This document shows positions 16,186 to 24,480 of a DNA stretch of 34,556 bases, piece by piece. Made by a program: the position numbers and the translations under genes. The stretch is from Candidatus Gastranaerophilales bacterium (GTDB lineage: Bacteria; Cyanobacteriota; Vampirovibrionia; Gastranaerophilales; Gastranaerophilaceae), in contig CALUPP010000083.1 of NCBI GenBank assembly GCA_944322685.1, positions 1 to 34,556 of the forward strand, given 5' to 3'. The notes under the pieces are model-generated. The model had not been told where the DNA came from and did not search any database. It saw nothing but the letters and a program-made list of their open reading frames with translations. Within the stretch, counting starts at the first letter, position 1. Each line of letters begins with the position of its first letter.

Positions 16186-16214
16186 ATTATATATTGTTAT
16201 GAATTTTATGTCCA
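16186..16214 (-). promoter_or_regulatory. Promoter of the folE2 operon
   Basis: On the minus strand TGGACA (16209-16214) and a perfect TATAAT (16186-16191) are separated by 17 nt, the best promoter in the window. The implied leader is about 20 nt with GAGGA in place. Confidence 0.75.
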
Positions 16215-16338
16215 TCGCTTAATATTTAAGATAAAAAATAAAAAATTTTGTAAAATCGGGGTTGAAATGAGGATTTTTTGATTTAAACTATTTGTGTAGC
16301 TGAAAACATGACAAATTAATAACGAACAGAGTAGAAAA

Positions 16339-16860
16339 ATGCCATTTATTCATAAATTGTGCGAAAGGCTTGGTAAAAATAACAAGCCGATTTATACCGT
16401 GCTCGCAATTGCCTGCGGAAAAGGCACGGTAAGACCGATATTGAGCATTACGGACAAAAAAGAAGCTCCGGATGCCAGAAAATACGCAGCGTTGAGAGAG
16501 CTTATGACAGAATTCATCGGAGTGCCCACAACTATGACGCTCGGGATGCTTGGCGAACTTGCTGCAAAGGTTCTCACCAAAAAAGGCTCGATAAAACAAA
16601 AAAATGCAAGTTCCGTGCTCTCATTTTTCGGAATTTGCCTTGCTGCGGGCTATTTTGTGCCCAAATTTTGCAACATAGGGATGCCGCCCGTCATGAAAAA
16701 GCTCATGCCCGACTACGACCCGAATGCTGTTCATACTCCGCAGGATATAAAGCCCGAAAGAAAAAATCCCGTAGGATTTAAGCAGCTAAAATCGCCAAAT
16801 TACAACATTTATCAGGTAAAAACCGACTCGCCCTACTATCGGGCTGGAATGAGAGTGTAG
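16339..16860 (+). CDS. Unknown membrane-associated protein, lineage family copy 1
   Basis: A 173-residue protein of unknown function. After a basic start it shows a GKGTVRPILSITDKKEAPDA then RKYAALREL segment shared in pattern with the next gene, then two moderately hydrophobic stretches (about 56-75 and 90-115), and a C-terminal Pro/Lys-rich tail. AGAG lies before the ATG, a weak ribosome site. The following gene starts 3 nt after its stop and looks like a diverged relative, so this is a small operon. I believe such proteins are typical of the Gastranaerophilales-type lineage, but this is recollection, not a search. Confidence 0.7.
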   Translation: MPFIHKLCERLGKNNKPIYTVLAIACGKGTVRPILSITDKKEAPDARKYAALRELMTEFIGVPTTMTLGMLGELAAKVLTKKGSIKQKNASSVLSFFGICLAAGYFVPKFCNIGMPPVMKKLMPDYDPNAVHTPQDIKPERKNPVGFKQLKSPNYNIYQVKTDSPYYRAGMRV

Positions 16861-16863
16861 ATT

Positions 16864-17463
16864 ATGCAGATTACACCGGCACAAAAAGCGTTAATCAACG
16901 TACGAAACGTAATAACAAACCCCAAAGCAGCTGAATTTGCAAGAAATACGGTCTGCGCGATAGCAGTGGAAACCACACTCAAAGCCGCAGGGCGCCCGGC
17001 GTTCATTTATTACGACAAAAACGCAAATAAACAGGCAAAAAAATATGCGGCAACAAAAGAATTCCTATACCAGAGCTTTTGCCTCGGGTTGTATTTGAGC
17101 CTAATCAACAAATTCAAAAACAAAACATACAAATTCATAAGCCAAAAATTTGCTCAAAAAAGTCCGGAAGATAAGCGAAAAATCGAACTTTATGACAGTT
17201 TTCAAAACAAAATCAAGGCTGAAAAGGACAAAAACGCTAAAAAGCTTCTTGAAAAGCAGTTTTCGAAACTTCTTCATACAAACAAGGATTACCATTTCGG
17301 AAAAGGCGTAAAAGAGTTCAGCTCCATTGTCTCGACGGTATTTATCCTTGCAATTTGCGCGCCGATAGCCTCGCAAATAATTCTGCACCCGGTTATGGAC
17401 ATGATTTTCAAGGACAAAAAGCCGCAAAAAACGCAGGAATCATCCCAAAAGCTCAATCAATGA
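16864..17463 (+). CDS. Unknown membrane-associated protein, lineage family copy 2
   Basis: A 199-residue relative of the preceding protein. Shared pattern: RPxFIYYDKNANKQAKKYAA then TKE, against RPILSITDKKEAPDARKYAA then LRE. A hydrophobic stretch follows (about 60-80), then a highly charged helical section (105-140), and GKGVKEFSSIVSTVFILAIC leading into a C-terminal membrane helix and a Lys/Gln tail. No catalytic motif is visible. It begins 3 nt after copy 1, and its 3' end overlaps the convergent dnaX by 11 nt. Confidence 0.7.
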   Translation: MQITPAQKALINVRNVITNPKAAEFARNTVCAIAVETTLKAAGRPAFIYYDKNANKQAKKYAATKEFLYQSFCLGLYLSLINKFKNKTYKFISQKFAQKSPEDKRKIELYDSFQNKIKAEKDKNAKKLLEKQFSKLLHTNKDYHFGKGVKEFSSIVSTVFILAICAPIASQIILHPVMDMIFKDKKPQKTQESSQKLNQ

Positions 17464-19342
17464 TTTTTCCGTTGAATAAATCCAAAACCATCCTTGTCTG
17501 ATCGGAATAGTTTTCGACTTTTGGTTCTTCTTTGGCAGGAGGTGCAATTTCTGCGCTTAATGCCTCGGCATTTTCCTCCTCGATTTCTTTTTCAATTATT
17601 TCCCGGGATTTTGGGGCAGGTTCATTTTTTTTTTCGATAATCTGCGTCAATTTCGGGCTCACCGGCGCAGAATCGGACGCATCAGCCAGTTTTATTGTCA
17701 AATTTATGTCATTTACGTTAAAATAAGCCATTGCAGCCTTTTTAAGCGGTAAATTTTTAGAATCTTCTTTTGCCTGCTTAACAAATATCTCTTTTGCAAA
17801 CGAAATAACAAGCTCCTCGGGTGAAATCGAAACAGGGCGCGAAAGATTGTAGAAAAACATTCGAGAAGGCATACTTTCGATATTTCCGAGGATTCCGCCC
17901 CACATCACGGACATATCGCCATCCGCAGCCGGCGCGCCGGACGAAGAATCTGCCTGCTGAGGTACACTTTCCGGCTCTGATTGCGTTTCAACAGGTTCCG
18001 CCGGCTCTGAAACAGGCGAAATCGGTGTTTTTTCCTCAATTTCAGCTTTCGGTGCCGGTTCCGCAGGTGCCGGAATCTCTGCCGATTCTGATTTTGGAGC
18101 AAAAACAGGAGGTGCAGGTGCAAATTGTTCCGGTTTTTTCATTTGCACGGCCGAAATCGTAGAACTTGCCGGAGTGCTTACGTTTCCTGCCTCCAAAGCC
18201 TCAATTCGCTCAATCAGTTGCGAATAAGTAGCATATTTCACGTTTGAAGTAAGCTCAATAACGCAAAGTTCAAGCCACAAATAGCGGTTTGTGGTTTCTC
18301 TGATTTCTTTTGAATAAAACGAAAGCCGCTCAATCAGATAAATCAGCTGTTCGACCTCAATATTTTCGACCTGTTCGCGCAATTTGAGGATATTTTGCTC
18401 GCTGAGCTGCGTCAAATCCATCGCAATGTTTCTATCCGCGCAGTTTTTAACAATCAGCATGTTTCTGAAATACATAATCATGTTCGAAACAATCTGATAA
18501 GGCTCGTTTCCTTTATTATAGATTTTATCAAGCAAAGTAATCGCAGTTTGTGAATCCGCCTCAAAAATGCACTTTGAAATCTCAAACAACGTATCAAACG
18601 AAAGTCTGCCGAGCATTTCATTCACATCATCTGCCGTAATCTCTTTTTGGGCATCCATTACGCTCAACTGATCCAAAAGCGCCAGAGAATCTCTCATTCC
18701 GCCCGCAGAACTTCTTGCAATAGTGAAAAGCGCGTCTTTTGAAATTTTTATATTCTCTTTTTGAGCGATTTTTTCAAGGTGATTTACGATATCTTCGGTT
18801 GTTATTCGTCTGAAATCAAAGCGCTGGCACCTTGAGATGATAGTTTCAAGAACTTTGTGCGGTTCTGTGGTCGCAAGGATGAAAATTACGTTTTCCGGCG
18901 GCTCCTCAAGCGTTTTCAAGAGCGTATTAAACGCCTCCGTGGTCAGCATGTGGACTTCGTCGATGATATAGATTTTGTATCTGCCGTTTACGGGCACAAA
19001 CTGGATTTTTTCAAGGATATTCCTTGCGTCCTCGACCTTTCTGTTGCTCGCAGCGTCGATTTCAACGACATCTATGGGCGTTGAGTTCATAATATCAAGG
19101 CAGCTCGGGCATTTTCCGCACGGAGTGAGCGTCGGGCCCTCGGCGCAGTTCAAAGATTTGGCCAAAATCCTCGCCGACGAGGTTTTTCCCGTTCCTCTTG
19201 GACCGCAAAGCAGGTATGCATGGGAGATTTTGCCGAGTTTAATAGCGTTGCTCAGCGATTTCACGATATTTTCCTGCCCAATCAGGTCATGAAAAGTCTG
19301 CGGTCTGTATTTTCTGTATAAAGGTAAATATCTTTCTGCCAC
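17453..19342 (-). CDS. dnaX: DNA polymerase III subunit gamma/tau
   Basis: A 629-residue clamp-loader ATPase subunit. The N-terminal AAA+ module has Walker A GPRGTGKT (47-54), a four-cysteine zinc site (C66, C75, C78, C81 in CGKCPSC), a DEVH Walker B and the sensor region ATTEPHK. Domain III follows to about residue 370. The rest is a long Pro/Glu/Ala-rich linker ending in a tau-like section. The start is a GTG at 19340-19342 with GGA upstream, which fits the conserved LYRKYRPQTFHDLIGQ opening. Divergent from the S66 carboxypeptidase. The Pro/Glu-rich linker (about 395-475) is low-complexity, as is usual for tau. Confidence 0.95.
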   Translation of the reverse strand: MAERYLPLYRKYRPQTFHDLIGQENIVKSLSNAIKLGKISHAYLLCGPRGTGKTSSARILAKSLNCAEGPTLTPCGKCPSCLDIMNSTPIDVVEIDAASNRKVEDARNILEKIQFVPVNGRYKIYIIDEVHMLTTEAFNTLLKTLEEPPENVIFILATTEPHKVLETIISRCQRFDFRRITTEDIVNHLEKIAQKENIKISKDALFTIARSSAGGMRDSLALLDQLSVMDAQKEITADDVNEMLGRLSFDTLFEISKCIFEADSQTAITLLDKIYNKGNEPYQIVSNMIMYFRNMLIVKNCADRNIAMDLTQLSEQNILKLREQVENIEVEQLIYLIERLSFYSKEIRETTNRYLWLELCVIELTSNVKYATYSQLIERIEALEAGNVSTPASSTISAVQMKKPEQFAPAPPVFAPKSESAEIPAPAEPAPKAEIEEKTPISPVSEPAEPVETQSEPESVPQQADSSSGAPAADGDMSVMWGGILGNIESMPSRMFFYNLSRPVSISPEELVISFAKEIFVKQAKEDSKNLPLKKAAMAYFNVNDINLTIKLADASDSAPVSPKLTQIIEKKNEPAPKSREIIEKEIEEENAEALSAEIAPPAKEEPKVENYSDQTRMVLDLFNGKIID

Positions 19343-19369
19343 TCGTTTTTCCGTATAAATTTCAAACTA

Positions 19370-19378
19370 TGTTAAAAT
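19370..19378 (+). promoter_or_regulatory. Extended -10 promoter for the S66 gene
   Basis: TG-T-TAAAAT at 19370-19378 forms an extended -10 in the divergent dnaX gap. No good -35 is seen, as is common for extended -10 promoters. The leader would be about 29 nt. Confidence 0.5.
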
Positions 19379-19413
19379 AATTATAATTGAAAAAATCAAA
19401 AAAGGCGCGAATT

Positions 19414-20313
19414 ATGAAAATTCTTAAACCTCAAAAGCTCAAAAAAAGCGGCACAATCGGGCTTTTGTCCGTTGCGGGCGAGATACGGGATTTTTCAAAG
19501 CTCGAAAACGCGGCAAAATACTTTGAAAATCGCGGATTTAAAGTAAAAATCTCCGAAAACTCACGCAAAAAGCACAACTACCTCGCCGGAACCGACGAAG
19601 AACGCCTCAAAGCCCTCCACGATTTTTTTCTTGACGACGAAATCACAGCAATAATCGCAACCCGCGGCGGATACGGCTCGCTGCGGCTGATTGACAAAAT
19701 TAATTACGAAATAATCGCCCAAAACCCAAAAATTTTCGCCGGACATTCGGACATCACCGCGCTTTCGCTAATGTTTTACAAAAAAGCAGGGCTCATAACA
19801 TTTTCTGCGCCCATGGCCTGTTCTGATTTTTCGGATATTCCGGACAAATTCACAGAAAAAGCCTTCTGGGACGTTTTAGAAGAAGAAAAAAACACTTTTC
19901 AGCTCCATAACGCCCGCGTTTTCAAAAGCGGAGAAGCAAGCGGCATTCTCTGGGGCGGAAATCTTGCCACAATTGCTTCTCTCGCAGGAACGGACTTCAT
20001 TCCCGATGAAAAATTTGTGCTTTTTATTGAAGATGTTGCAGAGCCAGCCTACAAAATCGACAGGATGCTCACTCAGCTTTTAAACATTGAAAAATTCAGA
20101 AAAAACCTCGCCGGAATTCTTCTGGGCGACTTTACAAGTCTGGATTGCGAACAATATTTCAACGATATTTTTTACGGCCTCAATATTAACATTCCCATAG
20201 CCTCAGGGCTGAAAATCGGGCACGAAAAAGAAAAAATCACCCTGCCCGTCGGTCTAAAATGCAATTTCAACACCCAAAAACTCCAGCTTTGTATTTTTTA
20301 TATGGCGGCTTGA
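19414..20313 (+). CDS. LD-carboxypeptidase (peptidase family S66)
   Basis: A 299-residue cytoplasmic muramoyl-tetrapeptide carboxypeptidase relative (LdcA-type) that trims the terminal D-Ala from recycled murein peptides; some members cleave microcin C7 (MccF). The nucleophile lies in AGHSDITALSL, preceded by ATRGGYGSLRLID. The Glu/His part of the triad lies in WGGNLATIASLAGT...LFIEDVAE and SGLKIGHEKEKITLPVG. I start at the ATG at 19414 behind AAGGCG; an in-frame TTG at 19387 has no ribosome site. The last codons (FYMAA) fall inside a dispersed repeat that recurs near 26361, so the C-terminus may be repeat-derived. Confidence 0.88.
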   Translation: MKILKPQKLKKSGTIGLLSVAGEIRDFSKLENAAKYFENRGFKVKISENSRKKHNYLAGTDEERLKALHDFFLDDEITAIIATRGGYGSLRLIDKINYEIIAQNPKIFAGHSDITALSLMFYKKAGLITFSAPMACSDFSDIPDKFTEKAFWDVLEEEKNTFQLHNARVFKSGEASGILWGGNLATIASLAGTDFIPDEKFVLFIEDVAEPAYKIDRMLTQLLNIEKFRKNLAGILLGDFTSLDCEQYFNDIFYGLNINIPIASGLKIGHEKEKITLPVGLKCNFNTQKLQLCIFYMAA

Positions 20314-20351
20314 TTGTTTCGGCTTCGGCACGGCTTCACGAGGTTTGTCTG
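20294..20351 (+). repeat. Dispersed repeat copy A
   Basis: TTTTTTATATGGCGGCT at 20294-20310 recurs exactly at 26361-26377, and TGTTTCGGCTTCGGCACG at 20315-20332 recurs exactly at 26469-26486. The unit overlaps the end of the S66 gene and lies just before the proB promoter. Confidence 0.7.
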
Positions 20352-20379
20352 CGGAAAATTTTTATAAGCGCTGTGCAGT

Positions 20380-20408
20380 TTTACATTTTATCTCTTTTTA
20401 AATATAAT
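20380..20408 (+). promoter_or_regulatory. Promoter of proB-proA-hemW, predicted leaderless
   Basis: TTTACA (20380-20385) and TATAAT (20403-20408) are 17 nt apart, one mismatch from consensus in total. Counting the usual six bases after the -10 places the start on the A of the proB ATG at 20415. No Shine-Dalgarno precedes that ATG. Confidence 0.7.
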
Positions 20409-20414
20409 TTGGCT

Positions 20415-21566
20415 ATGAATCAGGCGCAAATCAGAGAAAAAATAGTAAATTCCGAGCGAATCGTCTTCAAATTCGGCACAAATGTGCTCCGAAACGATGA
20501 TAAAGAAATTTCGCTTTCAAGAATTTATACATTCATCGAAGATATCGCAAAACTCAAAAAACAAGGCAAAGAAGTCATAATCGTAACCTCCGGCGCCGTA
20601 GGACTCGGCGCAAAAAAGCTTAATGTCGACCCAAACGAAAGCATGTCCGTAAAACAGGCGTGCGCGGCCGTCGGACAATCGCGTCTTATGTCGATTTATG
20701 AGGACGGTTTTGACAAGTACGGGTTCACAACAGCTCAAATCCTGCTCACAGAAGAAGATTTCACCCAGAGAATAAAATATCTAAGCCTCCACGACACGCT
20801 CAACACGCTTATTTCGCTCGGCGCAATACCCGTTATCAACCAGAATGACACGGTTTCGACCGAGGAGCTTGCATTTTACAAAGATGCGTTTGAAGTCTGT
20901 TTTTCGGACAATGACAAGCTTTCCGCGCTCGTTGCGAGCGAGCTGGATGCGGATTTGCTCGTAATTTTGTCGGATATTGACGGTTTGTTCAATGACAATC
21001 CGAAAGAAAACCCCAACGCGCAAAAAATTGAGGTTGTGAGCGAAATAAACGAAGAGTTTGAAAGCTACGCCCAAAACGCGTCGAGCGGCGGACGCGGCGG
21101 AATGAAAACAAAACTAAAAGCAATGAAAGTAATCACCCGTTCGGGCGGAGTCGGCATAATCGCCAACGGAAAAGAGCCCCATATCATCAAAAGAATCTTT
21201 GAAAAAGAGGAATTGGGCACAATTTTTCTTCCTACGGAAGTTCTGGCGAACAAAAAGCGCTGGATTGCTTATGCAACCAACATTCAAGCAAAATTAACGG
21301 TCAACGACGGGGCGAAAAAAGCGCTTACGCAAAAATATAAAAGCCTTTTGCCTATCGGCGTGCTGAATATCGAAGGCGACTGCCAGAAAGGGGAAATCGT
21401 AAGCATTCTGGACACGGACGGAAATGAATTTGCCCGCGGAATGATTAATTACAACTGCTCTGACTGCAAAAGGATTATCGGACATCACTCCGATGACATT
21501 CTGGACATACTGGGCTACAAAAATTATGACGCAATAATCACAAGGGACAATATTGCGCTTCTTTGA
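20415..21566 (+). CDS. proB: Glutamate 5-kinase
   Basis: A 383-residue enzyme for the first step of proline synthesis, phosphorylating glutamate to gamma-glutamyl phosphate. The amino-acid kinase domain shows VFKFGTNVLRND, VTSGAVGLGAKKL, PVINQNDTVSTEEL, DNDKLSALVASELDADLLVI and the late GGRGGMKTKLKAMKVI. A C-terminal PUA domain follows (about 275-370). I start at the ATG at 20415; the in-frame extension back to 20259 crosses the dispersed repeat and the end of the S66 gene and has no family support. It heads an operon with proA and hemW and may be read from a leaderless mRNA. Confidence 0.95.
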   Translation: MNQAQIREKIVNSERIVFKFGTNVLRNDDKEISLSRIYTFIEDIAKLKKQGKEVIIVTSGAVGLGAKKLNVDPNESMSVKQACAAVGQSRLMSIYEDGFDKYGFTTAQILLTEEDFTQRIKYLSLHDTLNTLISLGAIPVINQNDTVSTEELAFYKDAFEVCFSDNDKLSALVASELDADLLVILSDIDGLFNDNPKENPNAQKIEVVSEINEEFESYAQNASSGGRGGMKTKLKAMKVITRSGGVGIIANGKEPHIIKRIFEKEELGTIFLPTEVLANKKRWIAYATNIQAKLTVNDGAKKALTQKYKSLLPIGVLNIEGDCQKGEIVSILDTDGNEFARGMINYNCSDCKRIIGHHSDDILDILGYKNYDAIITRDNIALL

Positions 21567-21590
21567 TTCAAAAAACAGCAGGTATTTAAT

Positions 21591-22892
21591 ATGACAACAT
21601 TGCAAAAAATGGCTCAAAACGCAAAACTGGCTTCTTACACGCTCGCCTCGCTAAACAGCGACGTCAAAAACAGAGCGCTTTTGAAGATTGCGGAAAAAAT
21701 CGAACAAAATAAAGAAAAAATATTCACGGAAAACAAAAAAGACCTTGAAATCGCGGCAAAAATGCTTGAAAATGAAGAAATTTCAGCCTCGACGTTCAAC
21801 CGGCTGAAACTTGACGAAAACAAAATGCGCGATATGATTCAGGGCATAAAAGATGTTGCAAACCTTGACGACCCCGTAAACAAAAAGCAATGGGCAATGA
21901 AGCTTGATGACGGGCTGGATTTGTTCCGCGTGAGCTGTCCAATCGGCGTAATCGGCGTTATTTTTGAGGCTCGCCCCGACGTAATTCCGCAGATTGCGTC
22001 CCTAGCAGTCAAATCAGCAAACGCAGTTCTGCTAAAAGGCGGGAAAGAAGCCGCAAACACGAACATTATTCTCGCAAAACTCATCAACGAAGCGCTTTCC
22101 GAGGTCGAAGAATTCCCAAAAGGCACAATAAATCTGCTTTTGACTCGCGAAGATGTCAATGAAATGCTCAAAATGGACAAATATATCGACCTTTTGATAC
22201 CGCGCGGGGGAAATGCGCTCGTAAAATACATTCAGGAAAACACAAAAATCCCGGTTCTTGGCCATGCGGCGGGGATTTGTCATATTTATGTCGATGAAAC
22301 AACGGATATTCCAAAATCCGTAAAAATCTGCCTTGATGCAAAAATTCAGTACCCGAGCGCCTGCAACGCGGTCGAAACAATATTGATTAACAAAAATATC
22401 CTAAATGAATTTCTGCCTGAGCTGGTTAAAGCGTTTGAGGAAAACAATGTAAAGATAAAAGCCGACGAAGACTGCCGGATGATATGCAAAGAGCTTGAGC
22501 CCGCCCAAAAAGAGGACTGGGCGACCGAATACGGTGACAAAATCATCTCAATCAAAGCGGTAAAAGACATTTTTGACGCAATCGCCCACATAAACATTTA
22601 CGGCTCGGGGCATACGGACTGCATTTTGTCAAAAAATCCCGAAAATATTGAACTTTTTATGAATCTTGTCGATTCTGCGGGCGTTTTCGCGAACGCATCG
22701 ACGCGTTTTGCGGACGGATTCAGGTACGGGCTGGGCGCAGAGGTCGGAATTTCCACAAATAAAACCCACGCAAGGGGGCCGGTCGGGCTTGAGGGGCTTA
22801 CGATTTACAAATACAAGCTTTACGGAAACGGCCAAACCGTCGGTGAATATTGCGCCGGAGAAAAGCATTTTAAGCATGAAAGACTGATTTAA
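21591..22892 (+). CDS. proA: Gamma-glutamyl phosphate reductase
   Basis: A 433-residue aldehyde-dehydrogenase-fold enzyme that reduces gamma-glutamyl phosphate to the semialdehyde with NADPH, the step after ProB. Family segments: PIGVIGVIFEARPDV, KGGKEA, LIPRGGNALVKYIQ, GHAAGICHIYVD, the catalytic cysteine in IQYPSACNAVETIL, and the C-terminal LGAEVGISTNKTHARGPVGL with EGLT after it. Length is normal. It follows proB by 24 nt with CAGGT as a modest ribosome site, and its stop overlaps the hemW start by one base (TAATG). Confidence 0.96.
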   Translation: MTTLQKMAQNAKLASYTLASLNSDVKNRALLKIAEKIEQNKEKIFTENKKDLEIAAKMLENEEISASTFNRLKLDENKMRDMIQGIKDVANLDDPVNKKQWAMKLDDGLDLFRVSCPIGVIGVIFEARPDVIPQIASLAVKSANAVLLKGGKEAANTNIILAKLINEALSEVEEFPKGTINLLLTREDVNEMLKMDKYIDLLIPRGGNALVKYIQENTKIPVLGHAAGICHIYVDETTDIPKSVKICLDAKIQYPSACNAVETILINKNILNEFLPELVKAFEENNVKIKADEDCRMICKELEPAQKEDWATEYGDKIISIKAVKDIFDAIAHINIYGSGHTDCILSKNPENIELFMNLVDSAGVFANASTRFADGFRYGLGAEVGISTNKTHARGPVGLEGLTIYKYKLYGNGQTVGEYCAGEKHFKHERLI

Positions 22893-23974
22893 TGCCGGAA
22901 TGCGCCTACATTCACATCCCTTTTTGCCGGAGAAAATGCGGATATTGCGCGTTTGTTTCGTACAATCGGCCCGAATTGCAGGGAATTTACGTCGAAAAGC
23001 TAATTCAGGAAATCAAAAGCAAATACAAAGGCGAAAATCTGAAAACAATCTACTTTGGGGGCGGGACTCCGTCGCTGCTTGAGATTTCGCAGATTGAAAA
23101 CATTCTGAAAAGCTTTAATTTTGCCCAAAACACTGAAATCACGCTCGAAGCGAACCCGGATTCGGTTGATTTAGCTTATTTAAAAGAGTTAAAGCGGCTG
23201 GGAATAAACAGATTGAGCCTGGGCGTTCAATCGTTTGACAATGAACTGTTAAAAATTGCAAACAGGCTCCACAACGGCATTCAAGCGATAAATGCGCTCA
23301 AAAACACAAGAAAAGCCGGTTTTGAGAACATCAGCCTGGATTTTATTTACGGACTCCCCGAACAAAGCACAGATGGATTCAAAAACGACTTAAAAAAGGC
23401 GATTTCTTTAGGCGCAGACCATATTTCGCTCTACGGGTTAAAAATCGAGGACGGAACGCCGTTTTCAAAGCAAAAATTCGAAAATATTGCAGATGACGAT
23501 ATGCAGGCGCAGATGTATTTGAGCGCAATCGAGATTTTGAGCGGTTATGAGCACTACGAGTTCAGCAATTTTGCCAAAAACGGAAAAATTTCCCGCCACA
23601 ACATGAATTACTGGGATAATGAAGAATATTACGGATTTGGAGCCGCTGCCCATGGTTATATTGACGGAAAACGGTATTCAAACGCGGGAAATCTCGAAAT
23701 TTATCTAAAAAATCCGCTCATTCCGGAATCTGAACACAAATTAAGCGCAAAAGAACGCCTGGAAGAAGAAATTTTCCTCGGATTCAGGCGCTGCGCGGGG
23801 ATTGATACAAAAAAAATTAACAAGAAATTTTCAATTGATTTTGACAAAAAATATGCAGATATTTTAGAAAAATTCCAAAAATCCGGCCATTTAGAAAGGA
23901 CAAAAACCGGCTGGAAACTAAGTGTAGAGGGAATTTTGCTTTCCAACGAAGTTCTGTGCGAATTTCTTGATTAA
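22892..23974 (+). CDS. hemW: HemW-like radical SAM protein
   Basis: A 360-residue radical SAM protein of the HemW (heme chaperone, formerly taken for an oxygen-independent coproporphyrinogen oxidase) family. The cluster motif is IHIPFCRRKCGYCAF (CxxxCxYC). Further marks are YFGGGTPSLL, RLSLGVQSFDNELLK, SLDFIYGLPEQ and the HNMNYW..EEYYGFGAAAHG block with a C-terminal HemW domain. True HemN has an extra N-terminal part and a Cys-x-Phe-x-Cys after CxxxCxxC; this one is shorter, ends the cluster motif as CAF, and fits HemW. The ATG overlaps the proA stop, so translation is coupled. Confidence 0.9.
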   Translation: MPECAYIHIPFCRRKCGYCAFVSYNRPELQGIYVEKLIQEIKSKYKGENLKTIYFGGGTPSLLEISQIENILKSFNFAQNTEITLEANPDSVDLAYLKELKRLGINRLSLGVQSFDNELLKIANRLHNGIQAINALKNTRKAGFENISLDFIYGLPEQSTDGFKNDLKKAISLGADHISLYGLKIEDGTPFSKQKFENIADDDMQAQMYLSAIEILSGYEHYEFSNFAKNGKISRHNMNYWDNEEYYGFGAAAHGYIDGKRYSNAGNLEIYLKNPLIPESEHKLSAKERLEEEIFLGFRRCAGIDTKKINKKFSIDFDKKYADILEKFQKSGHLERTKTGWKLSVEGILLSNEVLCEFLD

Positions 23975-23976
23975 TA

Positions 23977-23985
23977 TGCTAAAAT
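23977..23985 (+). promoter_or_regulatory. Extended -10 promoter, predicted leaderless, for the Ser/Tyr-rich gene
   Basis: TG-C-TAAAAT at 23977-23985 lies directly after the hemW stop. Six bases separate it from the ATG at 23992, so the predicted start is again the A of the start codon, and no ribosome site is present. Confidence 0.5.
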
Positions 23986-23991
23986 AAAATT

Positions 23992-24438
23992 ATGAGATAC
24001 ATTTTTGCCCTAATTTGCATATTTTTCTGCGCCTCAAGCGCCTTTGCGTATTCCAGCGGCTACGGCTCCGCAGCTTCGGCAGCAAGAAGCTACTATTCGT
24101 CGCATTCATATTACAATTCGGCCGGACGCGCGGGTTCAGGGTATTACAACTCGTATTCAAATTACAATTCCTCAGTTCCGTCGATAAATTCGACCTACAC
24201 ACGCTCAAGAAGCGGCTATTCCGGCAATTATGTCTATCGGCCGGCCTCATCAACCCCGTCATCTTACGCAGCCACGGCCGCAAGAATCAAACATACCTCA
24301 AATAACGCCGGAGTAAGCGTTGTTCCGTTCAGATACAACACCCTGAACTACACACGCGTGCGCAATATGGAGGCAGATCCGCCTAAAAAATACAGCGCAA
24401 AATGCACGGACATCGGCGATGCAAGTTTTTGCCAATAA
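23992..24438 (+). CDS. Exported Ser/Tyr-rich protein of unknown function
   Basis: A 148-residue protein with a signal peptide (about residues 1-19, MRYIFALICIFFCASSAFAY). The mature part is very rich in Ser, Tyr, Asn and Gly (for example SSHSYYNSAGRAGSGYYNSY) up to about residue 95, then becomes more ordinary and ends with two cysteines (KCTDIGDASFCQ) that could pair. Low-complexity Ser/Tyr/Gly proteins of this type are often surface or matrix components, but no family is recognised. It seems separately transcribed from hemW and marks the last host gene before the phage-like module. Confidence 0.75.
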   Translation: MRYIFALICIFFCASSAFAYSSGYGSAASAARSYYSSHSYYNSAGRAGSGYYNSYSNYNSSVPSINSTYTRSRSGYSGNYVYRPASSTPSSYAATAARIKHTSNNAGVSVVPFRYNTLNYTRVRNMEADPPKKYSAKCTDIGDASFCQ

Positions 24439-24465
24439 AAAGCCCCCGCAAAGCAGAACGAGGGC
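24433..24465 (-). terminator. Terminator of the tail/lysis operon
   Basis: On the minus strand GCCCTCG and CGGGGGC (24459-24465 and 24442-24448) form a 7-bp stem with one mismatch and a 10-nt loop, followed by TTTTTATT. It lies 15 nt past the endolysin stop and overlaps the end of the convergent Ser/Tyr-rich gene. Confidence 0.8.
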
Positions 24466-24480
24466 GGAAAGAATATGGAA

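Noticed and set aside
20259-20414. 52-codon N-terminal extension of proB
   Set aside because: It overlaps the S66 gene, crosses a dispersed repeat and has no counterpart in the family; the promoter and the conserved ProB start point to 20415.
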